Of a stretch of 29,430 nucleotides of DNA, positions 15,002 to 23,161 are shown one piece after another; within the stretch, counting starts at the first letter, position 1; the number at the start of each line of letters is the position of its first letter. The notes under the pieces were generated by a model. That model was not told the DNA's origin, did no database searches, and saw only the letters and a program-made list of their open reading frames with translations. Source of the stretch: Legionellales bacterium UBA4722 (GTDB lineage: Bacteria; Pseudomonadota; Gammaproteobacteria; DSM-16500); contig DHJK01000038.1 of assembly GCA_002404295.1 (NCBI GenBank), positions 10,728-40,157 of the forward strand. The letters run 5' to 3'. Both the position numbers and the translations under genes were made by a program.

Positions 15002-15466
15002 CTAAAACGGAATATCATCATCAAAATTATCCGTCGCAGCTTGCGGCTGCCCCATATCTGCCCCAGATTTTTCTGAGGTATGCGCAGGCGCTTCACCTTG
15101 TTGATGGCTACCAGCACCATTACCTTTGCTATCTAGCATCTGCATAGAATCCGCAATGATCTCAGTCGTATAACGATCTTGGTTTGTGTTCTTGTCTACC
15201 CACTTACGAGTCTGCAACCGTCCTTCAATATAAATCTTGCTGCCTTTGCGTAAATACTCACCCGCAATTTCAGCTAAACGGCTATAAAACACCACGCGGT
15301 GCCATTCTGTGCGCTCTTGATTTTCATTGCTTTGCTTGTCTTTCCATTGCTCAGTGGTTGCAATGGTGATATTTGCTACAGCTAACCCGTTTGGGGTGTA
15401 GCGTACTTCGGGATCGCGGCCTAAGTTGCCGACGAGGATTACTTTGTTAACGCTGCCTTTTGCCAT
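15002..15466 (-). CDS. ssb: single-stranded DNA-binding protein
   Basis: SSB coats single-stranded DNA during replication, recombination and repair and recruits partners through its C-terminal tip. The 154-aa protein has the OB-fold start GSVNKVILVGNLGRDPEVRY, TEWHRVVFYSRLAEIAGEYL, GSKIYIEGRLQTRKW, a Gly/Gln-rich linker from about residue 112, and the canonical acidic tip DNFDDDIPF. AGGAGAG precedes the ATG. It lies downstream of an MFS transporter on the same strand and divergent from uvrA, the usual ssb/uvrA neighbourhood in gammaproteobacteria, with extra genes in between. Confidence 0.97.
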   Translation of the reverse strand: MAKGSVNKVILVGNLGRDPEVRYTPNGLAVANITIATTEQWKDKQSNENQERTEWHRVVFYSRLAEIAGEYLRKGSKIYIEGRLQTRKWVDKNTNQDRYTTEIIADSMQMLDSKGNGAGSHQQGEAPAHTSEKSGADMGQPQAATDNFDDDIPF

Positions 15467-15502
15467 GTGGGCTCTCCTGAAAAAGTTGTAATAAATGGGT
15501 CA

Positions 15503-16702
15503 TCAATGGGAAGTAGTAGAATACTGAGGGTTTTTCATAGTAAACGCAATAGCTGTCCAGACGATGGCAATTATTGCGCAAAATAAATAGACCTTAGTAG
15601 CACCGAATGCGCCGTACAGCTCGCCGCCTAGCGTTCCGCCTATAAAAATGCCTAAAAATTGTGAGCAAGAATAAATGCCAAGTGCGGTGCCTTTGCGATG
15701 TGGGGGTGCGGTACGTGAGACTAAAGAGGGGAGGAATGCTTCGAGTAATGAAAACGCAGAGAAGAATAATAATAGACTGAGCGCCGAAAGCAAGAGGCTT
15801 TGTGCAAAAGCCCATAATAAAAGTTCTGCAATCACGAATGTGATAATCCCACCTATAAAAAAGTATTTTATTTGGTGCTTTTTTTCAGCAATTCTGATGC
15901 ATGCAATGCAGATGACAAAAGCGACGATCAAGGTGGGAAGATATAAATTCCATTGTTGATGACCTTGGAGACCCGCAAGTGATTGCAAGCTGATCGGAAT
16001 CACAACAAAGCTGGCGGTAAAAATTAAATGTAATAGAAAAATACTGATATTTAAGTGCATCAGTGCGGGATGTTTTAATAAAGCGGCGAATTGTCGTATT
16101 TTAGATTCGGTTTCTATGGGTTGAGCAATAACAGTGGGGGTAGGAACCACTGTATAGAGCATGATAATTGCAATAACGCTGAACAAAACACCTAGCCAAA
16201 AAACACCGCTAACCTGAATCCAGGAAGCAAAAATAGGTCCAATAACCATAGCGAGTGAAAAAGACATCCCAATGGTGATACCTGCGATTGCCATAGCTTT
16301 GGTGCGTTGTATGGGGTGAGTTAAATCAGCAATGAGCGCTATGATGGTGCTGCCTACTGCGCCTGCGCCCTGTAAAGCACGTCCCAATAACAATCCCCAA
16401 ATATCGTGCGACATGGCTGCAATTGCACTACCCAGTGCAAAGATGCAAAAACCCAATGCGATCATTTTTTTTCGTCCGAAATGATCAGATAGTGCACCAA
16501 ACGGAATTTGCAAGATTGCCTGAGTTAAACCATAGACCCCCATAGCTAATCCAATTAAGAAAGGGGTCGCACTTGTTAAGTGAGAGGCATACAACGAAAA
16601 TAAGGGCAGCACCATAAACAACCCTAGCATGCGAAGCGACATGATAGTGGATAAAGAAAAAACAGCAGCTCGTTCTATGTTAGTCATTTTAAGAGAAGTC
16701 AT
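15503..16702 (-). CDS. MFS transporter, YajR-like drug/metabolite efflux group
   Basis: This 399-aa integral membrane protein has about 12 hydrophobic segments. Motif A between TM2 and TM3 is clear (GALSDHFGRKKMIALG), followed by RALQGAGAVGSTIIALIADL with the TM5-region motif of proton-driven efflux pumps. It resembles YajR-type transporters but lacks the C-terminal soluble YAM domain. Substrate is unknown. The gene precedes ssb by 36 nt and may be cotranscribed with it. On the minus strand TTGCCG (16756-16761) and TATAAT (16732-16737), 18 nt apart, form a possible promoter. The start ATG 16702 has no strong ribosome site; ATG 16687 is an alternative. Confidence 0.9.
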   Translation of the reverse strand: MTSLKMTNIERAAVFSLSTIMSLRMLGLFMVLPLFSLYASHLTSATPFLIGLAMGVYGLTQAILQIPFGALSDHFGRKKMIALGFCIFALGSAIAAMSHDIWGLLLGRALQGAGAVGSTIIALIADLTHPIQRTKAMAIAGITIGMSFSLAMVIGPIFASWIQVSGVFWLGVLFSVIAIIMLYTVVPTPTVIAQPIETESKIRQFAALLKHPALMHLNISIFLLHLIFTASFVVIPISLQSLAGLQGHQQWNLYLPTLIVAFVICIACIRIAEKKHQIKYFFIGGIITFVIAELLLWAFAQSLLLSALSLLLFFSAFSLLEAFLPSLVSRTAPPHRKGTALGIYSCSQFLGIFIGGTLGGELYGAFGATKVYLFCAIIAIVWTAIAFTMKNPQYSTTSH

Positions 16703-16766
16703 TTGCGTGTGCTTAGTTATAATAGGCGCTCATTATAATGAATTGTCACTGAAAGCGGCAAACTTA
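16700..16766 (+). repeat. duplicated promoter-region sequence, copy A
   Basis: The plus strand CATTTGCGTGTGC...TATAATAGGCGCTCATTATAATGAA aligns with 19042-19110 (CATTTATGTGTAC...TATAATAGGCACCCATTGTAATGAA), clearly related over about 45 nt and more loosely beyond. The two copies flank the 715-aa TPR gene. Confidence 0.6.
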
Positions 16767-18914
16767 TTATTTATTTAATCGACTATGGGCTACAATAGGT
16801 TCAAACTCGATCACTACTTTGTCTTCGAGTAAAAATTTATTTTTTTCTAACAATCGAAAATGAGTTTTCAAAGACTTAACGCTGTGTGTTCCATTATGCA
16901 GTTGTTTAGTTGTAGACTGACCTTTGGAACCTGCAGACTTGAGTCTTCCTGTTCCTAAAACTTCTTCAAAAATATCGATGAGCGCTCCGCCTTTCAACCT
17001 GGCTTTAGATGATATGTAAGCATAGAGATTACTGTTATCCTCGCCAAGCTTATATAGCTTAGCATCCTTTTCCATCGTTTTACTTTTGTTTTCTTTTTTT
17101 GATAATTCCTTACATGGCTCAAAGCGTAGATTGAGTAGTGAAATTATTTTTTGCTTTATATCTGCAGGCACTAACGGTTTCGAAAGTGATGACTCATCAG
17201 GTTGTTTTTTCTCTAGACTATGGCTCATGTCTTTAGTAGATAAGAGCAGTGGCATTTCAATCTGGTTTTGTTTGAAACATTCTATCATAGGGGTAAATAA
17301 TGAATTAGAGCGCTCTTCTGGATGATGCTTTAAATAACTCATTAATTTTTTTGCACATTGATTGAATTGTTCTCTTGTTTTTGCTGTCACAAACAAGGCG
17401 CTAATTATTCGACATGCGATGCAATCTTTTTCAAAATCAGGATCCATTTTTTGAATATGCTGAAGAGTGTCTAATTCGGATCGATGCTCGCCTATTGTAT
17501 GATAAACCAAAGCTAAGAGTAAATAATCATACGGCAGTTTATTATGCTCCACATTTGATAAGGCATACATGATAAGGTTATCTGTTTCACCCAGTGCTGC
17601 ACTCAAAGAAATTAAATTCCTCATGACGAAAGGCTCTCGATGTCCAAGTGCATAAACTTTTTCTAATAATGCATAAGCGTACAGTTGAGACTCTGGGTTT
17701 TGATTATTTATAGCGTGCTGAGCTTTTTTTAGGATTGCAAAAATTGAATCGGGATTCATTTCTAGCATCTGATTGCATATATTAAGCACTAATTCAGTAT
17801 TATTTTCATTGAGAAATATGCGCAATTGTAGAGCTTGTATTTTATGAGGGCTGATTTCTAATATCCTATCAATTAATTCGTTTCCTTGAGCTGTTTGATT
17901 GTTGTGGTAGCAAAAATTCGCAGCAAGCATCAGCTCATTTATAGAAGCAGTGTCGGCAGGTTGTGATAAAGGTTTGCCATTAAAATAATCAAAAAGATAA
18001 CTAAATTCATCGGCTGTTTTGCACCAGGCAGATTTTTCAGCACATTCCTTTGTTTTTTTGTCATCTTCGCAATGGTGATATAATTTTCTCAAACTTTCCC
18101 AATAGCTTTTATTTTTATGAAATTTATTTTCAAATGATTCTAGTAATTTTATTCCATGTGCCATATTTTTATCTACAATGGTTAACTCAACCCATTTTAA
18201 TAGGTTTTCTATATTGTCAGGTTGCTGATTGAATGCTAATTCAAAATGATTACACGCTTCGTGATATAATTGTTTTTTATGTTCTGGATCAAAGGCGCTG
18301 CCAGCGTCAACGACTAAGCAGTTTGCAATATTATTATAAATAAGATTGAGTGTGCATCTCAATAAATCATCATCAAGTTTTCCAAGAGGATTAATGCGCG
18401 TGAATTCGTTGGGATGTGCGGTTACTTTTTTTAATGCGGCTAAAGAATATTTTTTCTTTTTCTCTGTATCGTCTTGATATAGCTTTGCTAAAGAACATAA
18501 AATGTTTACTATTTCTCTGTGTGGTGGTTGTTTTTCTTTTGAAAATTCAAGAAATAGATGTTGCAATAGCGGCCCAGCTAAAGCCTCTTTTTCCGCCTGT
18601 GGAAATGTCTTGTCTTCATCACATGTTACCGCAAGTAGTCTTAATAGCGTTAAATTAGAAGTCTTATAGTGGGCAGTATAAAATATTTCAAGCAATATTC
18701 TTGCTTCTCTATACTCTGCTTTCTTAAAATGTTCTATGGCTTTATCATATTTATTCTTTTCTTCGGCTGCTCTTTGATCCTGATTAATTTGCTCAGATTT
18801 TGCTTTTTCTACAATGACTTTAGCAGGCACTTTTTCCGTTTTATAAATCCGGTTCGTGAATTGAGCGTTTTGATTTTTCAATAATAATTCACTGATTTTA
18901 CCTTGTGATAACAT
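16767..18914 (-). CDS. large TPR-repeat protein, paralogue of the protein at 3386-5497
   Basis: This 715-aa soluble protein of unknown role has no signal peptide. The N-terminal 60 residues are charged and coiled-coil-like, then TPR-like helices follow, for example YDKAIEHFKKAEYREARILLEIFY near residue 56 and ELVLNICNQMLEMNPDSIFAILKKAQ in the middle. From about residue 578 (KPLVPADIKQKIISLL) comes a distinct C-terminal region containing LYKLGEDNSNLYAYISSKA and ending VIEFEPIVAHSRLNK. The 703-aa protein has the corresponding LLVPSYVKVKI, YYQIGGPEAYLEGYIAKQ and HSRLNR in the same order. The gene splits the MFS transporter from uvrA and is flanked by duplicated copies of the intergenic sequence, so it looks like an insertion into an older cluster. 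Candidate host-interaction protein; unproven. Confidence 0.85.
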   Translation of the reverse strand: MLSQGKISELLLKNQNAQFTNRIYKTEKVPAKVIVEKAKSEQINQDQRAAEEKNKYDKAIEHFKKAEYREARILLEIFYTAHYKTSNLTLLRLLAVTCDEDKTFPQAEKEALAGPLLQHLFLEFSKEKQPPHREIVNILCSLAKLYQDDTEKKKKYSLAALKKVTAHPNEFTRINPLGKLDDDLLRCTLNLIYNNIANCLVVDAGSAFDPEHKKQLYHEACNHFELAFNQQPDNIENLLKWVELTIVDKNMAHGIKLLESFENKFHKNKSYWESLRKLYHHCEDDKKTKECAEKSAWCKTADEFSYLFDYFNGKPLSQPADTASINELMLAANFCYHNNQTAQGNELIDRILEISPHKIQALQLRIFLNENNTELVLNICNQMLEMNPDSIFAILKKAQHAINNQNPESQLYAYALLEKVYALGHREPFVMRNLISLSAALGETDNLIMYALSNVEHNKLPYDYLLLALVYHTIGEHRSELDTLQHIQKMDPDFEKDCIACRIISALFVTAKTREQFNQCAKKLMSYLKHHPEERSNSLFTPMIECFKQNQIEMPLLLSTKDMSHSLEKKQPDESSLSKPLVPADIKQKIISLLNLRFEPCKELSKKENKSKTMEKDAKLYKLGEDNSNLYAYISSKARLKGGALIDIFEEVLGTGRLKSAGSKGQSTTKQLHNGTHSVKSLKTHFRLLEKNKFLLEDKVVIEFEPIVAHSRLNK

Positions 18915-19112
18915 TGGACACCTAGGCTGATTAAAGTTGAGTCAAATATACAGAAATGGTTAAAAAAAGTCAATCCGCAGTCTTTGTGTTATTTTTTAGT
19001 CAGAACTATTGCATTGTGAGATGCAAAGCAGTAAGAAGGGGCATTTATGTGTACTTTAGGTATAATAGGCACCCATTGTAATGAACCAGTTTATTAAAAC
19101 GACAAACCTACT
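18915..19112. promoter_or_regulatory. divergent region between TPR gene and uvrA
   Basis: A perfect TATAAT at 19061-19066 lies about 47 nt before the uvrA start and is a likely -10 box, though no good -35 matches at 17 nt. I looked for a LexA-type CTG-N10-CAG box and found no convincing one. The region includes copy B of the duplicated sequence (19042-19110). Confidence 0.45.
19042..19110 (+). repeat. duplicated promoter-region sequence, copy B
   Basis: Counterpart of 16700-16766. It contains the probable uvrA -10 box TATAAT in the same relative place as the TATAAT of copy A. Confidence 0.6.
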
Positions 19113-21947
19113 ATGAAAGAAATCCAGATCCGCGGTGCGCGTACTCACAACCTAAAGAACATCAATCTCAATATCCCCAGAGATCAACTGACTGTTATTA
19201 CAGGTCTTTCCGGCTCTGGCAAGTCATCATTGGCCTTTGACACGTTGTATGCAGAGGGTCAGCGTCGCTATGTAGAGTCTTTATCCTCCTACGCGCGACA
19301 ATTTCTATCTTTGATGGAAAAGCCGGATGTCGATCATATAGAAGGGCTGTCGCCTGCTATTTCAATTGAGCAAAAATCTACCTCCCATAACCCGCGATCC
19401 ACCGTGGGTACCATTACTGAGATTTATGATTATTTGCGTTTGCTCTATGCCAAAGTAGGGCAGCCGCGCTGTCCAGAACATAATAATGTGCTTGAAGCGC
19501 AAACCATCAGCCAAATGGTGGATACGGTTTTAGCGATGCCAGAGGATACCAAAATCATGATTCTGGCGCCTGTTGTGCGTGAGCGCAAAGGCGAGCATCA
19601 TGAATTATTGCAAACATTGCGGGCGCAAGGTTATGTGCGTGCACGCATTGATGGAAAATTAATAGAATTAGATGAGGCGCCCAAATTAGATTTACGTCGC
19701 AAGCATACGATTGAAGTGGTTGTGGATCGGCTTAAAGTGCGTGCTGATATTCGATTACGACTTGCAGAATCGTTTGAAACAGCATTACGTTTAGCGGAAG
19801 GATTGGCGGCAGTCGCTTTGATGGATGAGCCGGATCATACGTTACAACTTTTTTCTGAAAAATTTTCATGCGCTGATTGCGGTTATAGTCTACCTGAATT
19901 AACGCCGCGATTATTTTCATTCAATAGTCCAACAGGTGCTTGTCCTGCGTGTGATGGTTTAGGAGTGAAACACGATTTTGATGTGGATTTGATTGTCACG
20001 CATCCTGATTTCAGTTTAGCAGAAGGCGCGATTCGTGGTTGGGATAAAAGAAATCCCTATTATTTTCAAATGTTATCTTCTCTTGCGAAGCATTATAAAT
20101 TTAATGTAGATACGCCTTTTTCCAAATTGCCTAAAAAAATTCAGGATGTGGTTTTATATGGCAGTGGTAATACGATTATTCATTTCATCTATAAAAATGA
20201 CGATGGACGTGGTTTTAATAAAAAAGATCCTTTCGAGGGTATTATTCCCAATATGGAGCGTCGTTACCGTGATACAGAATCGGAAATGGTGCGAGAAGAA
20301 CTCAGTAAATATTTAGCGAATAAAAAATGTGAAAGTTGCAAGGGAGCGCGTTTGTCTCAGGCAGCCCGTTTTGTTTTTGTGACAGATAAATCATTGCCAG
20401 AAATTGCAGCATTATCGATTAGTCAATGCAAAAGTTTTTTTGAGAATTTAAAATTGGCGGGTTATCGTGCGGAGATTGCCGTTAAAATTGTTAAAGAATT
20501 AATTAGTCGGTTAAGTTTTTTAATCAATGTGGGTTTGGATTATTTAAGCCTGGATCGCAGTGCTGACACTTTATCTGGGGGTGAGGCGCAACGTATTCGT
20601 TTAGCTAGCCAAATAGGCGCAGGATTGGTGGGTGTGATGTATATTCTGGATGAACCTTCTATTGGTTTGCATCAGCGTGATAATGCACGATTATTGACAA
20701 CGTTAAATCATTTGCGCGATTTGGGTAACACAGTGATTGTCGTAGAGCATGATGAAGATGCTATCTTGAGTGCTGATCATGTGATTGATATAGGTCCGGG
20801 TGCAGGTGTGCATGGTGGCTCCATTGTTGCAGAAGGAAAACCGGCTGATATTTTAAAAAATCCGAATTCTTTAACGGGGCAATATTTATCAGGCAAACGT
20901 CAAATCGCGATACCTAAAAAACGTCTGCCTATTAATCCAAAAAAAGTGATTGTATTGGAAGGGGCAACTGGTAATAACTTAAAAAATATCAGTGTTACTA
21001 TTCCTTTGCAGTTAATGACTTGTATTACAGGTGTATCAGGTTCAGGTAAATCAACGTTGATTAATGATACGTTGGCGCCGTTAGTGGCACGTGAAGTCAA
21101 TGGTGGTTCGCAGTATGAGCCGGCAGCGCATACAAATATAGAAGGTTTGGAGCAGCTTGATAAAATCGTGGAGATTGATCAAAGTCCAATTGGCCGCACG
21201 CCTCGTTCTAATCCTGCTACGTATACAGGCTTGTTTACACCCATCCGTGAATTGTTTACAGGTACGCAGGAAGCGCGTTCACGTGGTTTTACGCCAGGCA
21301 GATTTAGTTTTAATGTCAAGGGCGGTCGTTGTGAAGCGTGTCAGGGCGATGGCATGATCAAGGTGGAAATGCATTTTCTTGCTGATGTGTATGTGACGTG
21401 TGATGTTTGCCAAGGTAAGCGTTATAACCGCGAAACATTAGAAATTACGTATAAAGGTAAAAATATTCAACAAGTGTTAGCGATGACGATTGAAGATGCG
21501 CGTGCGTTTTTTGATGCGATTCCTGTTATAGCTCGTAAATTACAAACACTGATTGATGTGGGTTTGTCGTATGTGTGCTTGGGTCAAAGTGCGATAACCT
21601 TGTCTGGGGGTGAGGCGCAGCGTATTAAATTAGCGCGGGAATTATCAAAACGAGATACGGGAAGTACGTTATATATTTTAGATGAGCCAACGACAGGGTT
21701 ACATTTTTTTGATATAGAGCAATTATTGAAAGTATTGCATCGCTTGCGTGATGCGGGGAATACGATTGTGATTATCGAGCATAATTTGGATGTGATTAAG
21801 ACGGCAGATTGGGTTATTGATTTAGGGCCGGAGGGTGGTGATAAGGGTGGTCAGATTGTTGCGGTGGGGACGCCGGAGGAAGTGGCGAAGCATAAGAGTT
21901 CGTATACAGGGCAGTTTTTGCGGAAAGTATTGAAAGCTGTGAAGTAA
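19113..21947 (+). CDS. uvrA: excinuclease ABC subunit A
   Basis: UvrA is the damage-sensing ATPase of nucleotide excision repair; it loads UvrB onto lesions. At 944 aa it is full length, with two ABC modules. Module I has Walker A GLSGSGKSSLA (31-41), the zinc module with CADC near 253 and CPAC near 280, LSGGEAQRIRLA, and Walker B YILDEPSIGLH. Module II has Walker A GVSGSGKSTLI near 640, the second zinc module CEACQGDG...CDVCQG, LSGGEAQRIKLA and YILDEPTTGLH. All cysteines and catalytic motifs appear intact. The start matches the family's MKEIQIRGARTHNLKN opening. It diverges from the TPR gene and is followed by a palindromic element. Confidence 0.98.
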   Translation: MKEIQIRGARTHNLKNINLNIPRDQLTVITGLSGSGKSSLAFDTLYAEGQRRYVESLSSYARQFLSLMEKPDVDHIEGLSPAISIEQKSTSHNPRSTVGTITEIYDYLRLLYAKVGQPRCPEHNNVLEAQTISQMVDTVLAMPEDTKIMILAPVVRERKGEHHELLQTLRAQGYVRARIDGKLIELDEAPKLDLRRKHTIEVVVDRLKVRADIRLRLAESFETALRLAEGLAAVALMDEPDHTLQLFSEKFSCADCGYSLPELTPRLFSFNSPTGACPACDGLGVKHDFDVDLIVTHPDFSLAEGAIRGWDKRNPYYFQMLSSLAKHYKFNVDTPFSKLPKKIQDVVLYGSGNTIIHFIYKNDDGRGFNKKDPFEGIIPNMERRYRDTESEMVREELSKYLANKKCESCKGARLSQAARFVFVTDKSLPEIAALSISQCKSFFENLKLAGYRAEIAVKIVKELISRLSFLINVGLDYLSLDRSADTLSGGEAQRIRLASQIGAGLVGVMYILDEPSIGLHQRDNARLLTTLNHLRDLGNTVIVVEHDEDAILSADHVIDIGPGAGVHGGSIVAEGKPADILKNPNSLTGQYLSGKRQIAIPKKRLPINPKKVIVLEGATGNNLKNISVTIPLQLMTCITGVSGSGKSTLINDTLAPLVAREVNGGSQYEPAAHTNIEGLEQLDKIVEIDQSPIGRTPRSNPATYTGLFTPIRELFTGTQEARSRGFTPGRFSFNVKGGRCEACQGDGMIKVEMHFLADVYVTCDVCQGKRYNRETLEITYKGKNIQQVLAMTIEDARAFFDAIPVIARKLQTLIDVGLSYVCLGQSAITLSGGEAQRIKLARELSKRDTGSTLYILDEPTTGLHFFDIEQLLKVLHRLRDAGNTIVIIEHNLDVIKTADWVIDLGPEGGDKGGQIVAVGTPEEVAKHKSSYTGQFLRKVLKAVK

Positions 21948-21957
21948 CTCCAGTCTG

Positions 21958-22067
21958 GTCATTGCGAGCGTGAGCGAAGCAACCCAGTCTTTTCAGAGCT
22001 GATTAGAACCATTTAGGTTAAAAGCAGCGTTGAAAGACTGGGTTGCTTCGCTCACGCTCGCAATGAC
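21958..22067. mobile_element. palindromic element (MITE-like), copy after uvrA
   Basis: Two perfect 35-bp arms, 21958-21992 (GTCATTGCGAGCGTGAGCGA...) and 22033-22067 (...CGCTCACGCTCGCAATGAC), with a 40-nt loop. The element encodes no protein. Arms and loop (AGCTGATTAG...AAAAGCAGCGTTG) are closely related to the copy at 28143-28256. It can form a very stable hairpin and may end uvrA transcripts. Confidence 0.85.
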
Positions 22068-22137
22068 GATACCGTAGTAGTTAAGTGTTAAAATTGGGCA
22101 AATAATTTTTCATCAATAAATTAAACTTGAGGTCATT

Positions 22138-22332
22138 ATGTCAGCCACTGATCCTAACTGCGAACAAGAAAAATATAACGAACAGTTGAATCAAGAGACT
22201 ATTGCTAGCTGGGAAGAGGTCGAGCAAAAAAAAATAGTGAGTCATCAAGTAATGCTCAAGTGGCTTGATACCTGGGGAACGGTTAAGGAAAGCGACACGC
22301 CGCCAGTTGATGACACGCATAAGATAACATGA
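22138..22332 (+). CDS. small hypothetical protein
   Basis: This 64-aa acidic, helical protein has a core IASWEEVEQKKIVSHQVMLK followed by WLDTWGT. The spacing of that core resembles the C-terminal part of small CopG-like regulators found in toxin-antitoxin loci, but the match is weak. GAGG lies 6 nt before the ATG. It is located 38 nt before the hydrolase on the same strand and may share its transcript. Confidence 0.55.
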   Translation: MSATDPNCEQEKYNEQLNQETIASWEEVEQKKIVSHQVMLKWLDTWGTVKESDTPPVDDTHKIT

Positions 22333-22370
22333 GATGATAATTTCATTTAAAAATAAGGCGTAAGATAGTC

Positions 22371-23030
22371 ATGCTTGTTTTTCCTTCGCAAGAAAGCTCA
22401 TTCTTATATCCAGGACCTGTAGGCAATATTGAAGTACTAACAACAGTGCCTGAAAAAAATCCATTGAGTGCTTCTGTTATTATCTGCCATCCCCATCCTC
22501 TTTATGGCGGCACCATGACTAACAAAGTAGTCAGCACCCTAGCGCGCGCTTTTCATAATTTAGGATTACGCACCGTCCGATTTAATTTCCGCGGCGTAGG
22601 TAAAAGCGCCGGTACTCATGATGAAGGTAAAGGTGAAACCGCCGATCTCCTCGAGCTCGCTTATTGGTTGCAAATGCTCTTCCCAAATGATGAGCTGTGG
22701 CTTGCCGGTTTTTCTTTCGGCGGTTTTGTCGCAGCCTCAGCTTCAACGCAACTTTCAATCGCGCAATTAATTAGCGTAGCTCCGCAGGTGTCACGTTTTA
22801 TATCGCCTAAGTTACCACCCATCACCTGTCCTTGGCTTATCATTCAAGGTGAGGAAGATGAAGTTGTTTCGCCTCAGGAATTATATGATTGGATTGATAC
22901 ATTAACACTGAAGCCACGGCTCATCCGTATTCCGAGTGCAGGCCATTTTTTTCATGGGCAGTTGATTCGATTACGGGAGACGCTGGAGCAGGTGTTTGTA
23001 GCGGGCTCACCTTCTGATGATCGTTTGTAA
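22371..23030 (+). CDS. alpha/beta hydrolase of the COG2945 type
   Basis: This 219-aa cytosolic serine hydrolase has no signal peptide. The N-terminus has the family's VIICHPHPLYGGTMTNKVV (residues 37-55) and VRFNFRGVGKSAGTHDEGKGE, then the nucleophile S115 in GFSFGG, D163 in GEEDEVV and H192 in AGHFFHG, forming a complete triad. The family is widespread among proteobacteria; the substrate is unknown, probably a small ester or thioester. ATG 22371 has only a weak upstream purine tract. Confidence 0.9.
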   Translation: MLVFPSQESSFLYPGPVGNIEVLTTVPEKNPLSASVIICHPHPLYGGTMTNKVVSTLARAFHNLGLRTVRFNFRGVGKSAGTHDEGKGETADLLELAYWLQMLFPNDELWLAGFSFGGFVAASASTQLSIAQLISVAPQVSRFISPKLPPITCPWLIIQGEEDEVVSPQELYDWIDTLTLKPRLIRIPSAGHFFHGQLIRLRETLEQVFVAGSPSDDRL

Positions 23031-23161
23031 TTTTATGCGGCTTTTCGGAAAGGTTTTAGATGCAGCTTTTTCTTTTTCTGTTGTGCTTTCCATTAAATGA
23101 GAATAATTCTTAACAGCATTGACGGCTTAGATTGCATTTTCCAATGTCATAGTAAGTTTGT

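Noticed and set aside
18915..19112. LexA (SOS) box upstream of uvrA
   Set aside because: uvrA is SOS-regulated in E. coli, so I looked for CTG-N10-CAG; no convincing match is present.
23031..23161. Possible small gene on the minus strand downstream of the 592-aa protein
   Set aside because: A candidate frame starting at 23152 meets stops after seven codons and again soon after; careful re-reading left no coding frame.
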